From Tigriopus japonicus (lineage: Eukaryota > Arthropoda > Copepoda > Harpacticoida > Harpacticidae), in contig CM021314.1 of assembly GCA_010645155.1 (NCBI GenBank), positions 3,691,940 through 3,755,939 of the forward strand: a stretch of 64,000 nt of DNA, in the 5' to 3' direction. A model generated the notes under the pieces. That model was not told the DNA's origin, did no database searches, and saw nothing but the letters and a program-made list of their open reading frames with translations. Shown here piece by piece: positions 10,916 through 22,860 of the stretch (position 1 is its first letter; each line of letters opens with the position of its first letter). A program made the position numbers and the translations under genes.

Positions 10916-11765
10916 TATCTAAACTCGGGCGTTTTTCCCCGTCATTCTTCTCACATCTTTAGCCAAAAGATACCTGATACCTTCAAAAGTTGAATTTACT
11001 TGCAGTTGGAAGAGCGATTGGATGGGCAATGGAGATGAGAACAATCTTTTCAAAGATCAGGAAGATTAAGAGCAAGCAACAAATTTGCTCCAATCTAGAC
11101 TCTTTTAATGGAGAAAAATGGCTTGTGAATATGTTAACATTTGATGGTATTAAAGAACTTCAGTTTGTAATTACATTTTATCGTTGCTTCTTGAAAATTG
11201 GAAGAGTCGAGATATGGAATCTTTCCTCTTCGCCTCATCTTTTTGACACGATTTACGCCTTTGCTGTGGTCGTCAACCCTTCGTAAAAAAGCCGGAGCAA
11301 TAGTATGCGTAAACAGTAGGTAAACCCGCATCAATAACAATAAAGACCACCATAATAACAAGACAAACACAAGCATTAACACTAGCGCATTCCTGACCAT
11401 CGCTATCACCATCCTCCTTGTTATTGTCTTCTCCATATCCACCAACGTAGAGTACGGCCTTTTTCGCCACCAAACGTAAGGATGAGGCCAACCTCGGGGA
11501 GAGGACGAACTTGAAATGTGGACGACCAAGTCCACAAGTTGGCCGACTACCGATTTCTCGGGACTGCGCATCCCCCAAGGTTGGTTGAAAATGAAGAATT
11601 CAGTCTCTGAGGTTACAAAAACGACGCTCCATCTCGAACATCGTCTAGGTTCTCGTCGGCGCTTGGGCTCGAGTGCTTCTTGAGGCTCCTCATCTCGAGG
11701 CTATTCGTGAGGACTGACTACCTCTCTCGGAGAAAAACGACGTGGTTGTGGTGGTGTTCCCCGTC

Positions 11766-11828
11766 CTCTTCTTCTTCTTCTTCTTCTTCTTCTTCTTCTT
11801 CTTCTTCTTCTTCGTCGTCGTCGTCGTC
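11766..11828 (+). repeat. compound TTC / GTC microsatellite
   Basis: About 15 TTC triplets are followed directly by about six TCG triplets. Both strands are open through it, giving polyserine or polyglutamate/aspartate frames that are artefacts of the repeat. It lies about 0.9 kb upstream of the receptor start codon. Confidence 0.9.
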
Positions 11829-12720
11829 CTGCATGTACCTACTGATGGCACCATCAGGAAGGAGTAGTAGTCCTTCTAGTTGAAATAAAAGAAGTGGACG
11901 AGGCATCAGATTGGGGGTTGTTCTATGAATGAATCTCTACTCTTCGTCTTCTCTTCCTGCTGTACTTCTTCAGAGGTAAATTTGCACCATCTGGCTACGG
12001 AAGGGCCTTCATCCATTTCCCTGTGGCAAACACACACGCCACTCTCATTCTCTTTCTCTCTTTCTGGCAGTGTGTTCTTCCGCTTGTGCGGGTCCAAGCC
12101 ACCGACCTCGACGATGGTCTTCAAGATCTAAGGAGGGATGACTGGTGCAGGAATGAAGGTTCCCTTTTCTGTGTCCCCGTGTGGCTTCAAGGATTCGTCC
12201 TGGATGGCCAGTAGGTTGTATTGGTCGACGACCGTGCTCACCTTCGGTTTCGGAGCGCTTCGCTTGGTTCTCTCCATCTCTGTCTGTCTTTCTTTCTTTC
12301 CTTCTCGCTCGCTCCCTCTCTGTCTCTCTCCGTTTCTCTTCCACCTCGACTCTTTGGTCGTCCCTCTTGCGTCCTCAGTTGGTTGAGGTTGCACGCACGA
12401 GTGACTCGTTCCTGGAACAAGGATCTGCAATCTCAAAATCGAGATCCTGGTTGTCTTCATTAAATCCGTCAGATCAGTCTTCAAACTAGCATGGGAATCG
12501 GAGACACCAACTTGATTCGGGCCAAAATCTTCCGACTAATCAAGTTTTGACAAAGAGTGAGCGGACTTGCCTTCATCATGCTTTTGATGCATGAGATGCG
12601 ACGACTCGACCCAACCAATTCTAAATCCGACCGATTTGACGGCGTTTCATTGATGATTTGAATATCGTGCTGGTGGCACGATTGCGAGCTACGAACCCTG
12701 TGACCGTGGAGTTTGGAGAC

Positions 12721-15450
12721 ATGAATGAGAGTCTCTCCTCATTTGTGCTCGTGGTAGAAGATGATCCGTATGATGATACTAAAGTCCATCTCCAAAGGGC
12801 CTTCGGAAGCGTTAGTTTTGGCACCAGTGAGAGTGGTAGTGGTGGTGGAGGGAGTGGGAGTGAGAGAGGAGAAGCCGGAAGTGTTTTTAGTGCTAATGTT
12901 GGTGGTGATGGCGACTTCGATCACACCATTAACGGCACTTACATTGACCGCGACAACTTTCATCTCAATCTGAGCTTATATCAGCTTTCAAATCACACAA
13001 ATCGACTGAGCTGGATTCGAAATTGCAGCAATGCCTTCGAGAATATCGATTTGGAGGACCCTCGCGTATTGGGCAGCCTCATTCCCTTGGGTATCATTTG
13101 TTTGGTTGTGATCTTCGGCAATATGATGGTGATAGCGGCCGTGAGAATGACACACAAGCTCCGAGGGGCCACGAATCTGTTCATTGTATCGTTGGCTTGG
13201 GCAGACCTCATGCTGGGCATGGTGGTTCTACCATTTTCTGCCATGTACGAGGTATTTGACATTTGGATCTTTGGCCGAATCTGGTGCTCAATTTGGCTGG
13301 CCATTGATGTCTGGGTGTGTACTGCATCCATTTTGCATCTTGTCGTGATAAGCCTCGATCGGTACATTGCTGTGACCCATCCCATCACTTATCCCAATAT
13401 TATGACTTCCAATCGCGCCAAACTACTCATCTTGGGGGCTTGGATTCTCAGCTTTGTCATTTGTTTTCCTCCCCTGGTTGGGTGGAACGAAGAAAGCACC
13501 CCGTCCATTATGGCGGCCTCAGATCCCAATGGGAACTTTAACAATAACGGAACCTATGAGGAGACGGACGATCCTGAGCTGATAGCCATTTTAAACCGTT
13601 GCATGCCTCAGTGTAAACTGATTCAAGAGCCAGGCTATGTGATCTATTCCGCGGTGGGATCCTTTTATGCGCCCATGCTCGTGATGATGTTTTTCAATTG
13701 GCGTATTTACCGCACAGCCACCAAAACCACCAAGGCCATCCGTCAAGGCTGGACCAAAGTCAAGGTGGGCGGAGGCGAGAACTCCGTTGGAATGGGAATT
13801 CACCGTGGGGGCGGGGCTGCCCTTGGCATCTCCGCCGCATCAACCATGAACCTAGCTGCTATTCAGGCGCTGAATAACCGAACACCTCGGCGATCCAGTG
13901 CCTCCGTGAAACATACCAATGCTGTGAACTTGAGTAGTCGTCGAGCGAGTGCAGTGGGCTCTAACGCAATCATCTCGGCCGCCTCGGTTAAACAATCTGG
14001 CCCTCCAGAGTCCAATTCACGAACGCTCCCGAGGGCTTCTTCCAATTGTAAAGTGAGTGTGGCGGGCGGATCCTCGGGAGCTGTCTTAACCTTGAGCAAA
14101 GGCAAGGTTTCTTCGGGCTCGAACCTCCATATAACCAGTCATGAGAGCCAAAATGGTGGACGAATCACGTTGGATGACACTCACTTGACGACTCCTCTTC
14201 TTTATCAAAGTCGCAAAGGAAAGAGAATATCAGCATCCACAAACAGTTTACTCAGTGTTCCACACTGGGATCGAGCCACTGGCTTGAACAATATCTACTA
14301 CCAACAACAACAACCATACGCACAACCACAACCACAACATCAGAAGCCACTGAAGCAAAGCAAACTTAAACAGCAACAGCAGCAGGAGAAGCAGCAATTG
14401 TCGGCGCCAAATGTGAGCCATCACCAGCCGTGTCCTAATCACATCATGGGAAAGACATTCGCCGAGCATGGCACGCAAACATTGAAAGAAGACAAAATTC
14501 CAATCTGGTCCAACTCGGGAATTGTGGGAGGGGATCCAAATGGCAAAGGAGGAAATGGAGGGAAATCTGGCAAGCGACAGCCTTTTAGATGGCGTTCCAA
14601 ATCGGCTCCTCATAAAAGTAATCATGTGATTGTGGCCAACTTGAACTCGAGATGCCAATCTCCAAGCAACAGCATGGCTGGCGAAAAAATAGCATCCAAG
14701 CGCCGACGTCTCGGATCATGTTTTCATTTCCAAAGGTGGAGGAAACGTGGCCTGCGATCCAGGTTCCGTGGAGGACCACGACGGCGAAGTCAAAGTGATC
14801 CTCCTTCACCTGTCACGTCATTGCCCGGTTCCACGGACGAACTCAATCATTCTCGATTATCCGCACCCAGTTCCAACCATGGAAGTACGAACAATCTCAC
14901 GCACAACCTGATACATCATCATCAAAATGCCGGCGGATCAGCCAATAAATTCGGTAAGAGAAACATCAAAAACCAGGTTCGACGCTTTCGCATGGAAACC
15001 AAAGCTGCCAAAACTCTGGGCATCATCGTGGGCTGCTTCATTTGTTGCTGGTTTCCATTTTTCACCATGTACCTGATCACTGCATTTTGCGAGGATTGCT
15101 TCTCAGAACTAGCCTTCTCCATCATCTTTTGGATGGGCTATTGTAACTCGGCCATCAACCCTTTCATCTATGCCATGTTCTCTCGAGAGTTTCGTGGAGC
15201 CTTCAAAAAGATTCTGTGCAAGTTTCTATGTAACAGAAATGAGCATCCGGGGGCGGGGGCCTTGGTGCGAATGGGCCTTCCCTTTGCACCTCAAACAGTG
15301 GCCATTGGTTTGGCAGATCGATTCCCACCTATTCCAACTGTGACTGGTGTTCCACGAGGGAGTTTCCAAACTGGGAACAGTGACAACCAAAGCAGCAGCA
15401 ACAGTGATTCTGTCAGAGTTAAGAACAACCCCATCAACCACACTTCCTAA
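12721..15450 (+). CDS. Oamb: alpha1-adrenergic-like octopamine receptor (Oamb type)
   Basis: A class A G-protein-coupled receptor of 909 residues, expected in the plasma membrane of neurons and target tissues to bind octopamine and raise calcium through Gq. I chose ATG 12721: it is the first in-frame ATG after the stop at 12637, and it leaves a 117-residue outer N-terminus with several N-x-S/T sites. TM1 starts near residue 118. Visible landmarks are the amine-binding Asp196 in TM3, DRY at 213-215, paired TM5 serines 310 and 314, CWFPFF at 776-781 in TM6 and NPFIY at 813-817 in TM7. Cys189 probably pairs with Cys294 or Cys298 of the second outer loop. FVICFPPLVGW in TM4 and AKTLGIIVGCFICCWFPFF in TM6 point to the Oamb group rather than beta-like octopamine, tyramine or dopamine receptors. 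The third inner loop spans about 420 residues and is Ser/Gln-rich. The coding region has no intron. Ligand identity is inferred from family. Confidence 0.85.
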   Translation: MNESLSSFVLVVEDDPYDDTKVHLQRAFGSVSFGTSESGSGGGGSGSERGEAGSVFSANVGGDGDFDHTINGTYIDRDNFHLNLSLYQLSNHTNRLSWIRNCSNAFENIDLEDPRVLGSLIPLGIICLVVIFGNMMVIAAVRMTHKLRGATNLFIVSLAWADLMLGMVVLPFSAMYEVFDIWIFGRIWCSIWLAIDVWVCTASILHLVVISLDRYIAVTHPITYPNIMTSNRAKLLILGAWILSFVICFPPLVGWNEESTPSIMAASDPNGNFNNNGTYEETDDPELIAILNRCMPQCKLIQEPGYVIYSAVGSFYAPMLVMMFFNWRIYRTATKTTKAIRQGWTKVKVGGGENSVGMGIHRGGGAALGISAASTMNLAAIQALNNRTPRRSSASVKHTNAVNLSSRRASAVGSNAIISAASVKQSGPPESNSRTLPRASSNCKVSVAGGSSGAVLTLSKGKVSSGSNLHITSHESQNGGRITLDDTHLTTPLLYQSRKGKRISASTNSLLSVPHWDRATGLNNIYYQQQQPYAQPQPQHQKPLKQSKLKQQQQQEKQQLSAPNVSHHQPCPNHIMGKTFAEHGTQTLKEDKIPIWSNSGIVGGDPNGKGGNGGKSGKRQPFRWRSKSAPHKSNHVIVANLNSRCQSPSNSMAGEKIASKRRRLGSCFHFQRWRKRGLRSRFRGGPRRRSQSDPPSPVTSLPGSTDELNHSRLSAPSSNHGSTNNLTHNLIHHHQNAGGSANKFGKRNIKNQVRRFRMETKAAKTLGIIVGCFICCWFPFFTMYLITAFCEDCFSELAFSIIFWMGYCNSAINPFIYAMFSREFRGAFKKILCKFLCNRNEHPGAGALVRMGLPFAPQTVAIGLADRFPPIPTVTGVPRGSFQTGNSDNQSSSNSDSVRVKNNPINHTS

Positions 15451-15551
15451 ATGAACCATCAAGATTGAAAACACACTCAGAGAGCGACAACAGCATCAAA
15501 AGCTATGATATTTAGTCTGTCTGTTTACATCTTGGGATATGATATCAGACA

Positions 15552-15557
15552 AATAAA
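15552..15557 (+). terminator. candidate polyadenylation signal of the receptor gene
   Basis: A canonical AATAAA lies 102 bases after the stop codon. A second AATAAA stands at 15708-15713. Either could end the transcript. Confidence 0.45.
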
Positions 15558-15713
15558 AAGATACACCATATTGACACAAACACTCTCTAGTTACTAAGTA
15601 CAGCACAGTAATGCTTGAGCAAACGCTACTAAGAACTTTTCGATCCAGGGCAAAAAAAGTTGAAGTTATCTGTTGAAAAAAGTGCAATTTTAAAGTGTAT
15701 TTGAAGAAATAAA

Positions 15714-18700
15714 AAATTACCGAAATCTTGTTTAGAGCTCGGGCAAAAAAGGTCCATTTTTGCTCAAGGAAGTTAAAAAAAAAGCTGAAAGTGGATTCTT
15801 TATAGCACGCTTGTGTAAACGAAAACTAATTTGGCTGATTGGGGCATGAGATGACTATTCCCGTCCTTAGCATCTGAATTCGCCCTCTAGGAGGCGTTCT
15901 TGGCTTGAGGGAACCCAAAAGGGAATGGGCAGTCGGATGAAGATGGAACAATAATTCCTTGACAACTCATCTTTCAATGTGTGGTGATCGATGTGGATAA
16001 TTTCCTTACAATGTTGTTTCCACGTTTGTACTGTATATTTATACTGGGATTGCTTCAAAAATGTTTTACGTTGTTTAATCACATCTGAATTAATCTCAGC
16101 AGATGACCCAACGAACCCACCCACCCCCTCCAAAAAAGAAAAAAAAGAAAGAAAAAAGCCATTCACTCTGAACCTCCATCGGCCAATGATAAGATGGCAG
16201 TCTGCGCTTACGTCAATGGAATAAATCAACGTCCTCCTTCTTGCTATTGGCCATTCTGGAACAATGACTAAGAGGACAGTTTGCCTGAACGGTGGGATAA
16301 ATACAAGGACAGTAAAAAAGCTAGTTGCATGTTTAAGAATATTAGGACGGCAGATCAATTGCATGTTCAATTTGCATAGTGACTATCGATATTGCTTTCC
16401 ACTGATAAGCAAGATTGTAGTAACAGAAGCGAAAGCAAAACAAGTAAAGCAGCTCGTGGAATTTGCGAATTAACGTTTGAAAGTGGATCTTTAACTTAGT
16501 GCATCCTGCGGGGCTTTCTTTTTAAAAGAACCCCGCCTATCTGCTTCAGTTAGAGCATGTTAAGATCTATCAAAGAGGACGTATAAGATGGAGGCCTCGA
16601 CTCAGTTGAGATGCGGACTTTTTAATTGATCGAAATCCATCCAATTACTTTTTTGTCAAGAGCCCTTTGACATTTGTTTGAGGATATCACTTGTTTAATT
16701 TCGGGATAATCGGTTAATTAGTCCCGACGAAATGATTTCTCAGTCCTTCATATGAGCCTCTTGTTCTTGGACAAAAAAAATCTACCTCGTCTTGTCAACG
16801 CTATTCAACGGGCTTTAAATACCATTGCCTCAGTTTACCAGAACAAATCAGCATCAACAAAAATAGGCCGTAGTTGTCCATAAACGTTGTCTGGCCCCTA
16901 AAGCATGCTGCATTACCAATACTTATACAGATTTTGCCCACATTCATAGTACCTCTCTCACCATGATCAATTTCACACAATCTAACACAACTTGGCTCTC
17001 TTGTTCTCAAAATGAACATCTCCTAGTTAAAGCAAGTCTCTTTTATGTGCGTATTTACGGAACTTTCGATTTCTTAAAGTTAAGGCGGAAATATGAAAAA
17101 AAAAACATTTGTGTCCTAATACATAGGTCTAATGACTTCAAACAAATGTTTTGGTTAATCTATTATATTTTTGCAAACATTCATTTCATTTTTGCCATCT
17201 GAGATTTTTTCAGCCTTACAAATTGCGTATGTTTTAAAAAATCCCGTCCCGTGATCCCAAAACAACCTCAATTTGTGAAAAATTATTTAAAATCCCGTTT
17301 ATTCTGTTTTCAGAGGCAGAAAATCCCGTCCTGTGATCCTGTTAATCCCGGGGATAATCCCCTGGCCAACCCTGGTTATGATAAAAGTACAAGAATGAAG
17401 AATTTTAATTTAGTTCGTGAGATCGACAAATTTTGCCACTGGCTTGGGAACTTGACTTTTCGTCGAAAATGGACTAATATAACTCATCACCTAATCGACA
17501 TTTTTCCAATAATTTCAATTCAATAGAGGATTTTAAAGAAAACCAACATGTTGTCACGTTGATGGCTGTCGCATAATTTAGCACACACTGAAAACATCCT
17601 GATTGGCCTCTTGTTCTCAAAATGAACAACTTGGCGTCAGAGCAAGCCTTCTTAATGAGGCAAAGTTGACAGAGTGCCAGTGTTATGTCGATTCAAAATT
17701 ATTATTATTATTGAGTGTTGGTACTAAGGTCGGAGGGTTGAGCCTCGCCCAGCCAGCGAAGCCAGCCATCACATTTTCCAAATTGTTCCTGTAGGCAATT
17801 TCATGTCCGGTTTCAGAATGGTTCTCTTAAGCGGATTTTCTCTTTAGGGTCTCTATAGGGCTGGGAGTCTGCCTCACTATAAGTGGGGTCAAGTTGTCTC
17901 TGCGGCCACGATCTTGAATTGTTTTTGTATTTTTTAAATGATCATCAGGACGAACATTTTGTTCTGAAACAAAACTATACGAATTGGTGATGACTGGAAG
18001 AATATAAACAGCTAAATATTCTTATCTTCATTGTTTTTGATGCCTCTCTAATACTGAATATTGATGAAAAATTGATGGTATCTTCCTAATTTCAAACGGA
18101 TGCCTTGCAGGATTACTCAACAAGGGAAATAGAGGAGGATCATCAGATCAGATCAGATCATTAGTATTACAAATAAAGATCCTTGATCGGTTTGAGTGTA
18201 CAGTAAGAAACTCTCATCACAAGAGCAAGAATGAATGACGACGCACGGTGGTTAAAATTTCTGGTTAAGTGTTTCCTCAAATGCAAAGACTTCTAATTGC
18301 TTTTTTTATGTCTAAGTGCCATGATAAAGATATTTTGTAAAAATCCATATTTCAAATTGGCGGAATCAGAATAAAATTATCTACTTACTACATGCTGAGT
18401 GGCCTTGTGGCTACTCAGTGTGTCACAAAATATATAACATTTTTCAAAACTTACAGCAGTCGTATTAGTACGACTAGTAGTACCCGTAGTAGACGCTCAT
18501 ACTGGAGCATACTATGGGATAATTTGATGCAATTTGAAATCTTAAAGTAACGATATTCTATTATCTGCTAAATAGATATTAATCAAATATTTCGTTTCAA
18601 TGCATAGTAAGGACCTTTTAAAAACTATTAATACGGTTTTGAAAAATGGGTTGATTTTAGTGCTTTTTATGGATTTAATATAGGTATTTGAGCCAATATA

Positions 18701-19671
18701 AAACAAACATATTGACACAATATTCTTTTCATGATACTCTGATATCGAAAAAAGTCCCTAGGAGTCTTCGCATTTGAGCAAAAACTTTCAAAGGGCAAAG
18801 CCAACCACCGTGGACGGCAAGAGTTTTGTTATTGTTTTCATTCTTTTTCTCAAATAAATTACAACTTTTCAGGTTTCTTTCCTTGTTTGGTTGAAATCAT
18901 TATCTTAATTTCTCGTTTTTCTCAATAACTCGAACACTCAATGGTTTGAACTGGAACTGATGAATTTTGTGCCGTAAATGAAATTTTAGTTGAGTCCAAA
19001 CCCTCAAAAACCCGTTTTATGGAGTGCGGATTCAATATTTTCACCAATGTGGTTGGAGCGTTTCCAAACCAGCTCAAATCCTCTCCTAGTGTATCTTTGC
19101 AAGGACATCTAGAATTTGATGTACTGCCCCTGGCCAACCAAAACCGAGTAGATTTCCAACACAGAAAAGGGGAAAAACCTCGTTTTTCCTTTTTTCCTAT
19201 GTACCAAATCGACTTGATCTTGGTCAGCCGTGATCAATCCAATGAATTCTTGAAATCCTTAGATCGTTGTTAGCAAGAGGGGTGGATTCTTGACGCCTTG
19301 ATGTTGCTGAAGCTTTAGATGTTGCTAGCTCATGAATAATCATTGCTTGGAAGAAAGTGAGCCGTGATAAAAGAATGGCTTTTGCCTTCCATCTCTTTCC
19401 ATTTAGTTCCTTAGTCCTGCAACTTTTGATGGGATGATTCCTAATTCGGTGTCTGGATGGATATTTTGACCCTTGTTATGCATACCTCAAGGTTACATTC
19501 ATGAGGATGGTTGGAGAGATTTCATTTTTTAGAGTTGGAATTCGTCCAGTAATGATCAATCATTGCCATAGGTACTTCATAATGAATTTTCCTGGCTTCA
19601 TGGTGCGGTTACACAACGTTTTCCGGGTAGTTGGCCTTCCGCTTATTTTTGAGTCACTCAATTCCTTTGTA
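15714..19671. other. intergenic, repeats only
   Basis: No gene is recognised. Short diverged repeats are present. CTCTTGTTCTCAAAATGAAC occurs near 16999 and again near 17607. AAAATCCCGT occurs about three times between 17238 and 17330, followed by a CCCGGGGATAATCCCC stretch. A piece near 17714-17770 (CTAAGGTCGGAGGG) recurs near 53103-53145. GCCAATATAAAACA at 18692-18705 recurs at 8414 and 26592. Confidence 0.5.
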
Positions 19672-19679
19672 ATGCGAAC

Positions 19680-20488
19680 TAGAGGGCCAACAGAGAAATG
19701 TCACACCAGTACAGTCAGTGGAGAATTTTTTTGAACACACTTCATTTGGTGATCCGGCAGCAAGGGTGTCAAGTGACTTGATTCATACAAGGATGTCTCT
19801 ACATGAGCACAAATGATGAATCATTTGTTATGACTAGTCTTGGTCACAGCCACCAGAGCACGCAGCCAATTCAGCACAATTTACAAACAGCCTGGAAAGA
19901 ATATTCTGGGGTGTTTTGTAAACAATTGTAGTGCAACCAAGCAGCTTCCCAACTCATTCCAGGGTGATCAAACTTGAGCTCTAAGGCACAGAGAGGTATG
20001 TTTGTTGGAGAAAATGTCAATGTCCTATGAGTTTTTGTGATAGCACGTTTTCAGTTGAATTGTTAGTCATTGATGAGTTTTAGTGTTGAAACTATATTAA
20101 TCATTAACTCTCTTTGCAGGGAATCCCATTTCTTGTAGTGGTATTAAAAAATCCGCCCCCCCCCCAACAAAAAATATGTATGATAAACAAGTTTCAGCCA
20201 ATGCATACCATTTACTGAATTGAACACTTTCTTGAGCCCCCTCAATCATAACCCTGGGTGACAAAGACAAGTCATAACAAACCTTTGTCTGGGCTCCAGC
20301 ACTTCCAAGATCCTTGATTCATCATACATTGCTCTTGTTCAACCAAAGCAATTGCATGAGCAATTTCGCCACTACCTCCCTAAAAACGCAAGTTCGGGTT
20401 TAGAATCACATAACTTAGTGTGTTCAACGTCAAATCCCATTGCACCCACAGTGCAGGCTTGGTGACTCATTTCTCTGTTAGCCCTCTA
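19680..20488. mobile_element. hAT-like non-autonomous element, TAGAGGGC ends (809 bp)
   Basis: The left end starts TAGAGGGCCAACAGAGAAAT. The right end, read on the minus strand from 20488, starts TAGAGGGCTAACAGAGAAAT. Flanking 8-base direct repeats ATGCGAAC (19672-19679) and ACGCGAAC (20489-20496) differ by one base and fit a hAT target duplication. No transposase motifs are seen inside. A copy of the retrotransposon-associated 3' module lies within, at about 20115-20180. The element is therefore non-autonomous or badly decayed. Confidence 0.7.
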
Positions 20489-20496
20489 ACGCGAAC

Positions 20497-22693
20497 AAGC
20501 TAACAACAACAAACACAACAACGACAGGGACAATATCTCGGATTCCCTTTTGTGTAAGTGCACAACTTGTTTCCGGATTAGGGGCCATCTCGGGGTTTTT
20601 TTGTGTTGTGGTCCATTATTGGACCCCTGACAGAATCTAGCAATAATCCTACAGGTTAAGAAGCCTTATTGGAAGGAGGAGGGAACAGGATGTTCATCGG
20701 GCAGTGACCATGACTTCGAGCCTGCTGCAATAGTTTATTGACCAAGGGTCTTGTCAGCCACGAAAGAAAACTGACCACTTAGATAACGTTTGACCGAGAT
20801 TTTTTTGCAGGTTTAGTGTGAAATGCCTTGGAACTCGTTTCCTCCACCGACAGTCTCTTAAGTGGTTTTTACTCATGTTCGAAAACAACCATACATAACA
20901 AGAGCAATCCTACAAACGTACGTACTTGTGGGGCCGGAAAAATGGCTGAAAAGGAGGAAAACGCCCTAACAATAAAATTGCTGAGCGGAAAGCTCATGTG
21001 AGCTCAGGAACACCTGGAGGCTGTTGACTTGAGAAAATGGCAGAAATTAGTTTTGGTCCAAAGGAGTTGTTAAACTGGAGCTTTGATTGAACAAAAGTGT
21101 TTTCAAGCTGCCAGATCACATCGCTAGCTTCATATTTTGATAGTTCATTCAGTTGCACTGAAAGACCGACTTATCCGTCAAAGAAGCCCTTTGGACAGGG
21201 TTATTAAATAAAAAATAGTAAAAGATAAGAATTGTTTAATGAAAAGATAATAAGTGTGATACACAATTGTAAATAATGCTAAAACTTGCACTTTTGCTTT
21301 CAAGGTTTGCATCAAAACTGAACGATTTGGTTCCTTCCAACAGTTTGGCAGTTTTCACCAGATTTGACCAAAAAACCCATGATCACACGCGCAGGTCACT
21401 CGCTCTTTCAAGTACACCTAGGTGCACAACAATGACATAGATGCTAGTAGGTCCCCTTATAATCTCACTACAACCTTGGAACTATTTTAGACGGTTTAAT
21501 CTATCTATTGGTCAAGCCCGTCAAGCCGTCGAGGATTCATGTTCAAGTTGAGGTGACCTTCGTAAGTAGAGAGAAAAAATAACAGGAGCAACTATTGTTA
21601 TTTCTAGTTTGGCATGGGATTGATAAGTCGGGGTGAAAGGCTTGCGGTCACTCTGAAGGCCTCATGAGACCTGGGGTCTCAAGACGTCATGCAAAGAACA
21701 CAAATACTACGAGAGACCCCTGGTTCTTCCGCTCTGGCCTTGTCAATCTCCTTCAAAAGTTCAGCTCAGGGTAAAACAACCTTTATGATAACATTGAATG
21801 TGAGGAGCGCATAGGCGATTTTGCTGTTTTTGTTGAATAAATTCAACACCAATTTGAAACACTGGAACAGAATGTTTGTATACTTAGCTCAATGATGAAA
21901 TTCTGAAAGGGTTGGAATACATTTGTTTGAAATATATTTTTGAGAAACTTTGATTTCGGTGAAATCATTAAGCTTCCAAAGCGAGATTGAGAAAGGATGA
22001 GGATGCCCTCTGTATTTTCGCAAACGCGAGCTTTCAAATAATTCCTGATCGGCGTCTGAGTTGTTGGGGGTGAACAGCGTCCTCAGGGCAGAGAAACCCA
22101 ACAGTATATTTGTTTAATCTGTTTTAATAGGAGAAATTATTCGCAAAGGATGTTGGATTACCAAGGTGGGCAGGAAGGAGTATTTTTTCTCCCGATATTC
22201 TTCTATTTTGGAAAACTAATATCTAGATTGTTACAACCATAATATGAGAGAATATTGTACACGATAAGGATTTCCCTTCCAAACGAGCCTGAGAGTGTAC
22301 CCCACAACACTCTCACAATCATCAAATTGCTTAATCATGGTTAGGATTTATGTATTATGTATGGAAATGAAGCCAAAAAATACCTAAATTACATAACGTA
22401 TTTGCCAGTGCTTTCGAAACATGCCGTTTAATGGTAAAATTATAATAAGCTTTCTTTACGTCTTACAAACACAAGAAGAACGAGGGTTTGGTAAATATGC
22501 TACAGATATCATTGCTGTGGACACAAAGAGCTAGGACTATGTTGTACAATTAGGGTATTTGAGTGCGAAGCTAATATATTCTATTGGTTTATTTGCATAT
22601 TTTCAGGTCATTTCGTCAAAATGGAACAAAAATATTGAAGTCGATCCATGGAGGAGAAGCGTAGATTGGAAACTACAGATTTTTTAACATAAA
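20497..22693. other. intergenic, no gene recognised
   Basis: Nothing coding or structured is supported. The open frames are short and mutually overlapping. Confidence 0.5.
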
Positions 22694-22860
22694 AGGCGGG
22701 GAATTCAATCCTTCTTCCAAACCTTTCTCAAAGAATTGATTAAGCGCCAATTCCTACCCACAGACGGAGAACCATTCTGATAACGGATTTGTCACTACGT
22801 ATCAGAAAAATGCAAGAGGCATTGGCTTGCTTTATGGGTCGGGCGAGGCGGAACCTTTTT
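22694..22860 (+). repeat. tRNA-derived SINE, copy 2 (degraded)
   Basis: CCTTTCTCAAAGAA, then AAGCGCCAATTCCTACCCAC and AGACGGAGAACC, align along their length with the body of the copy at 1996-2225. The box B region is reduced to GAATTCAATCC, so the internal promoter is probably dead. Confidence 0.5.

Larger units (their letters stand above)
9313..12720. other. upstream region of the octopamine receptor, likely 5' UTR/promoter
   Basis: No coding exon is supported. The sequence is markedly less AT-rich than the intergenic DNA to its left. It is rich in TCTTTC and CTCTC runs on the plus strand, and it contains two microsatellites. Many overlapping frames arise from these low-complexity runs. It probably holds the transcription start and untranslated exons of the receptor gene, but no TATA box or start site can be placed with confidence. 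Confidence 0.4.

Noticed and set aside
11680..11906. Polyserine and polyglutamate proteins
   Set aside because: They exist only because the TTC/TCG microsatellite is open in several frames.
12658..12720. Upstream extension of the receptor from a TTG codon
   Set aside because: TTG is not a credible start for a nuclear animal gene. The first in-frame ATG is at 12721.
14248..14658. 136-codon minus-strand frame inside the receptor
   Set aside because: It is a shadow of the Gln-rich loop; its leucine runs are antisense of CAG/CAA repeats.
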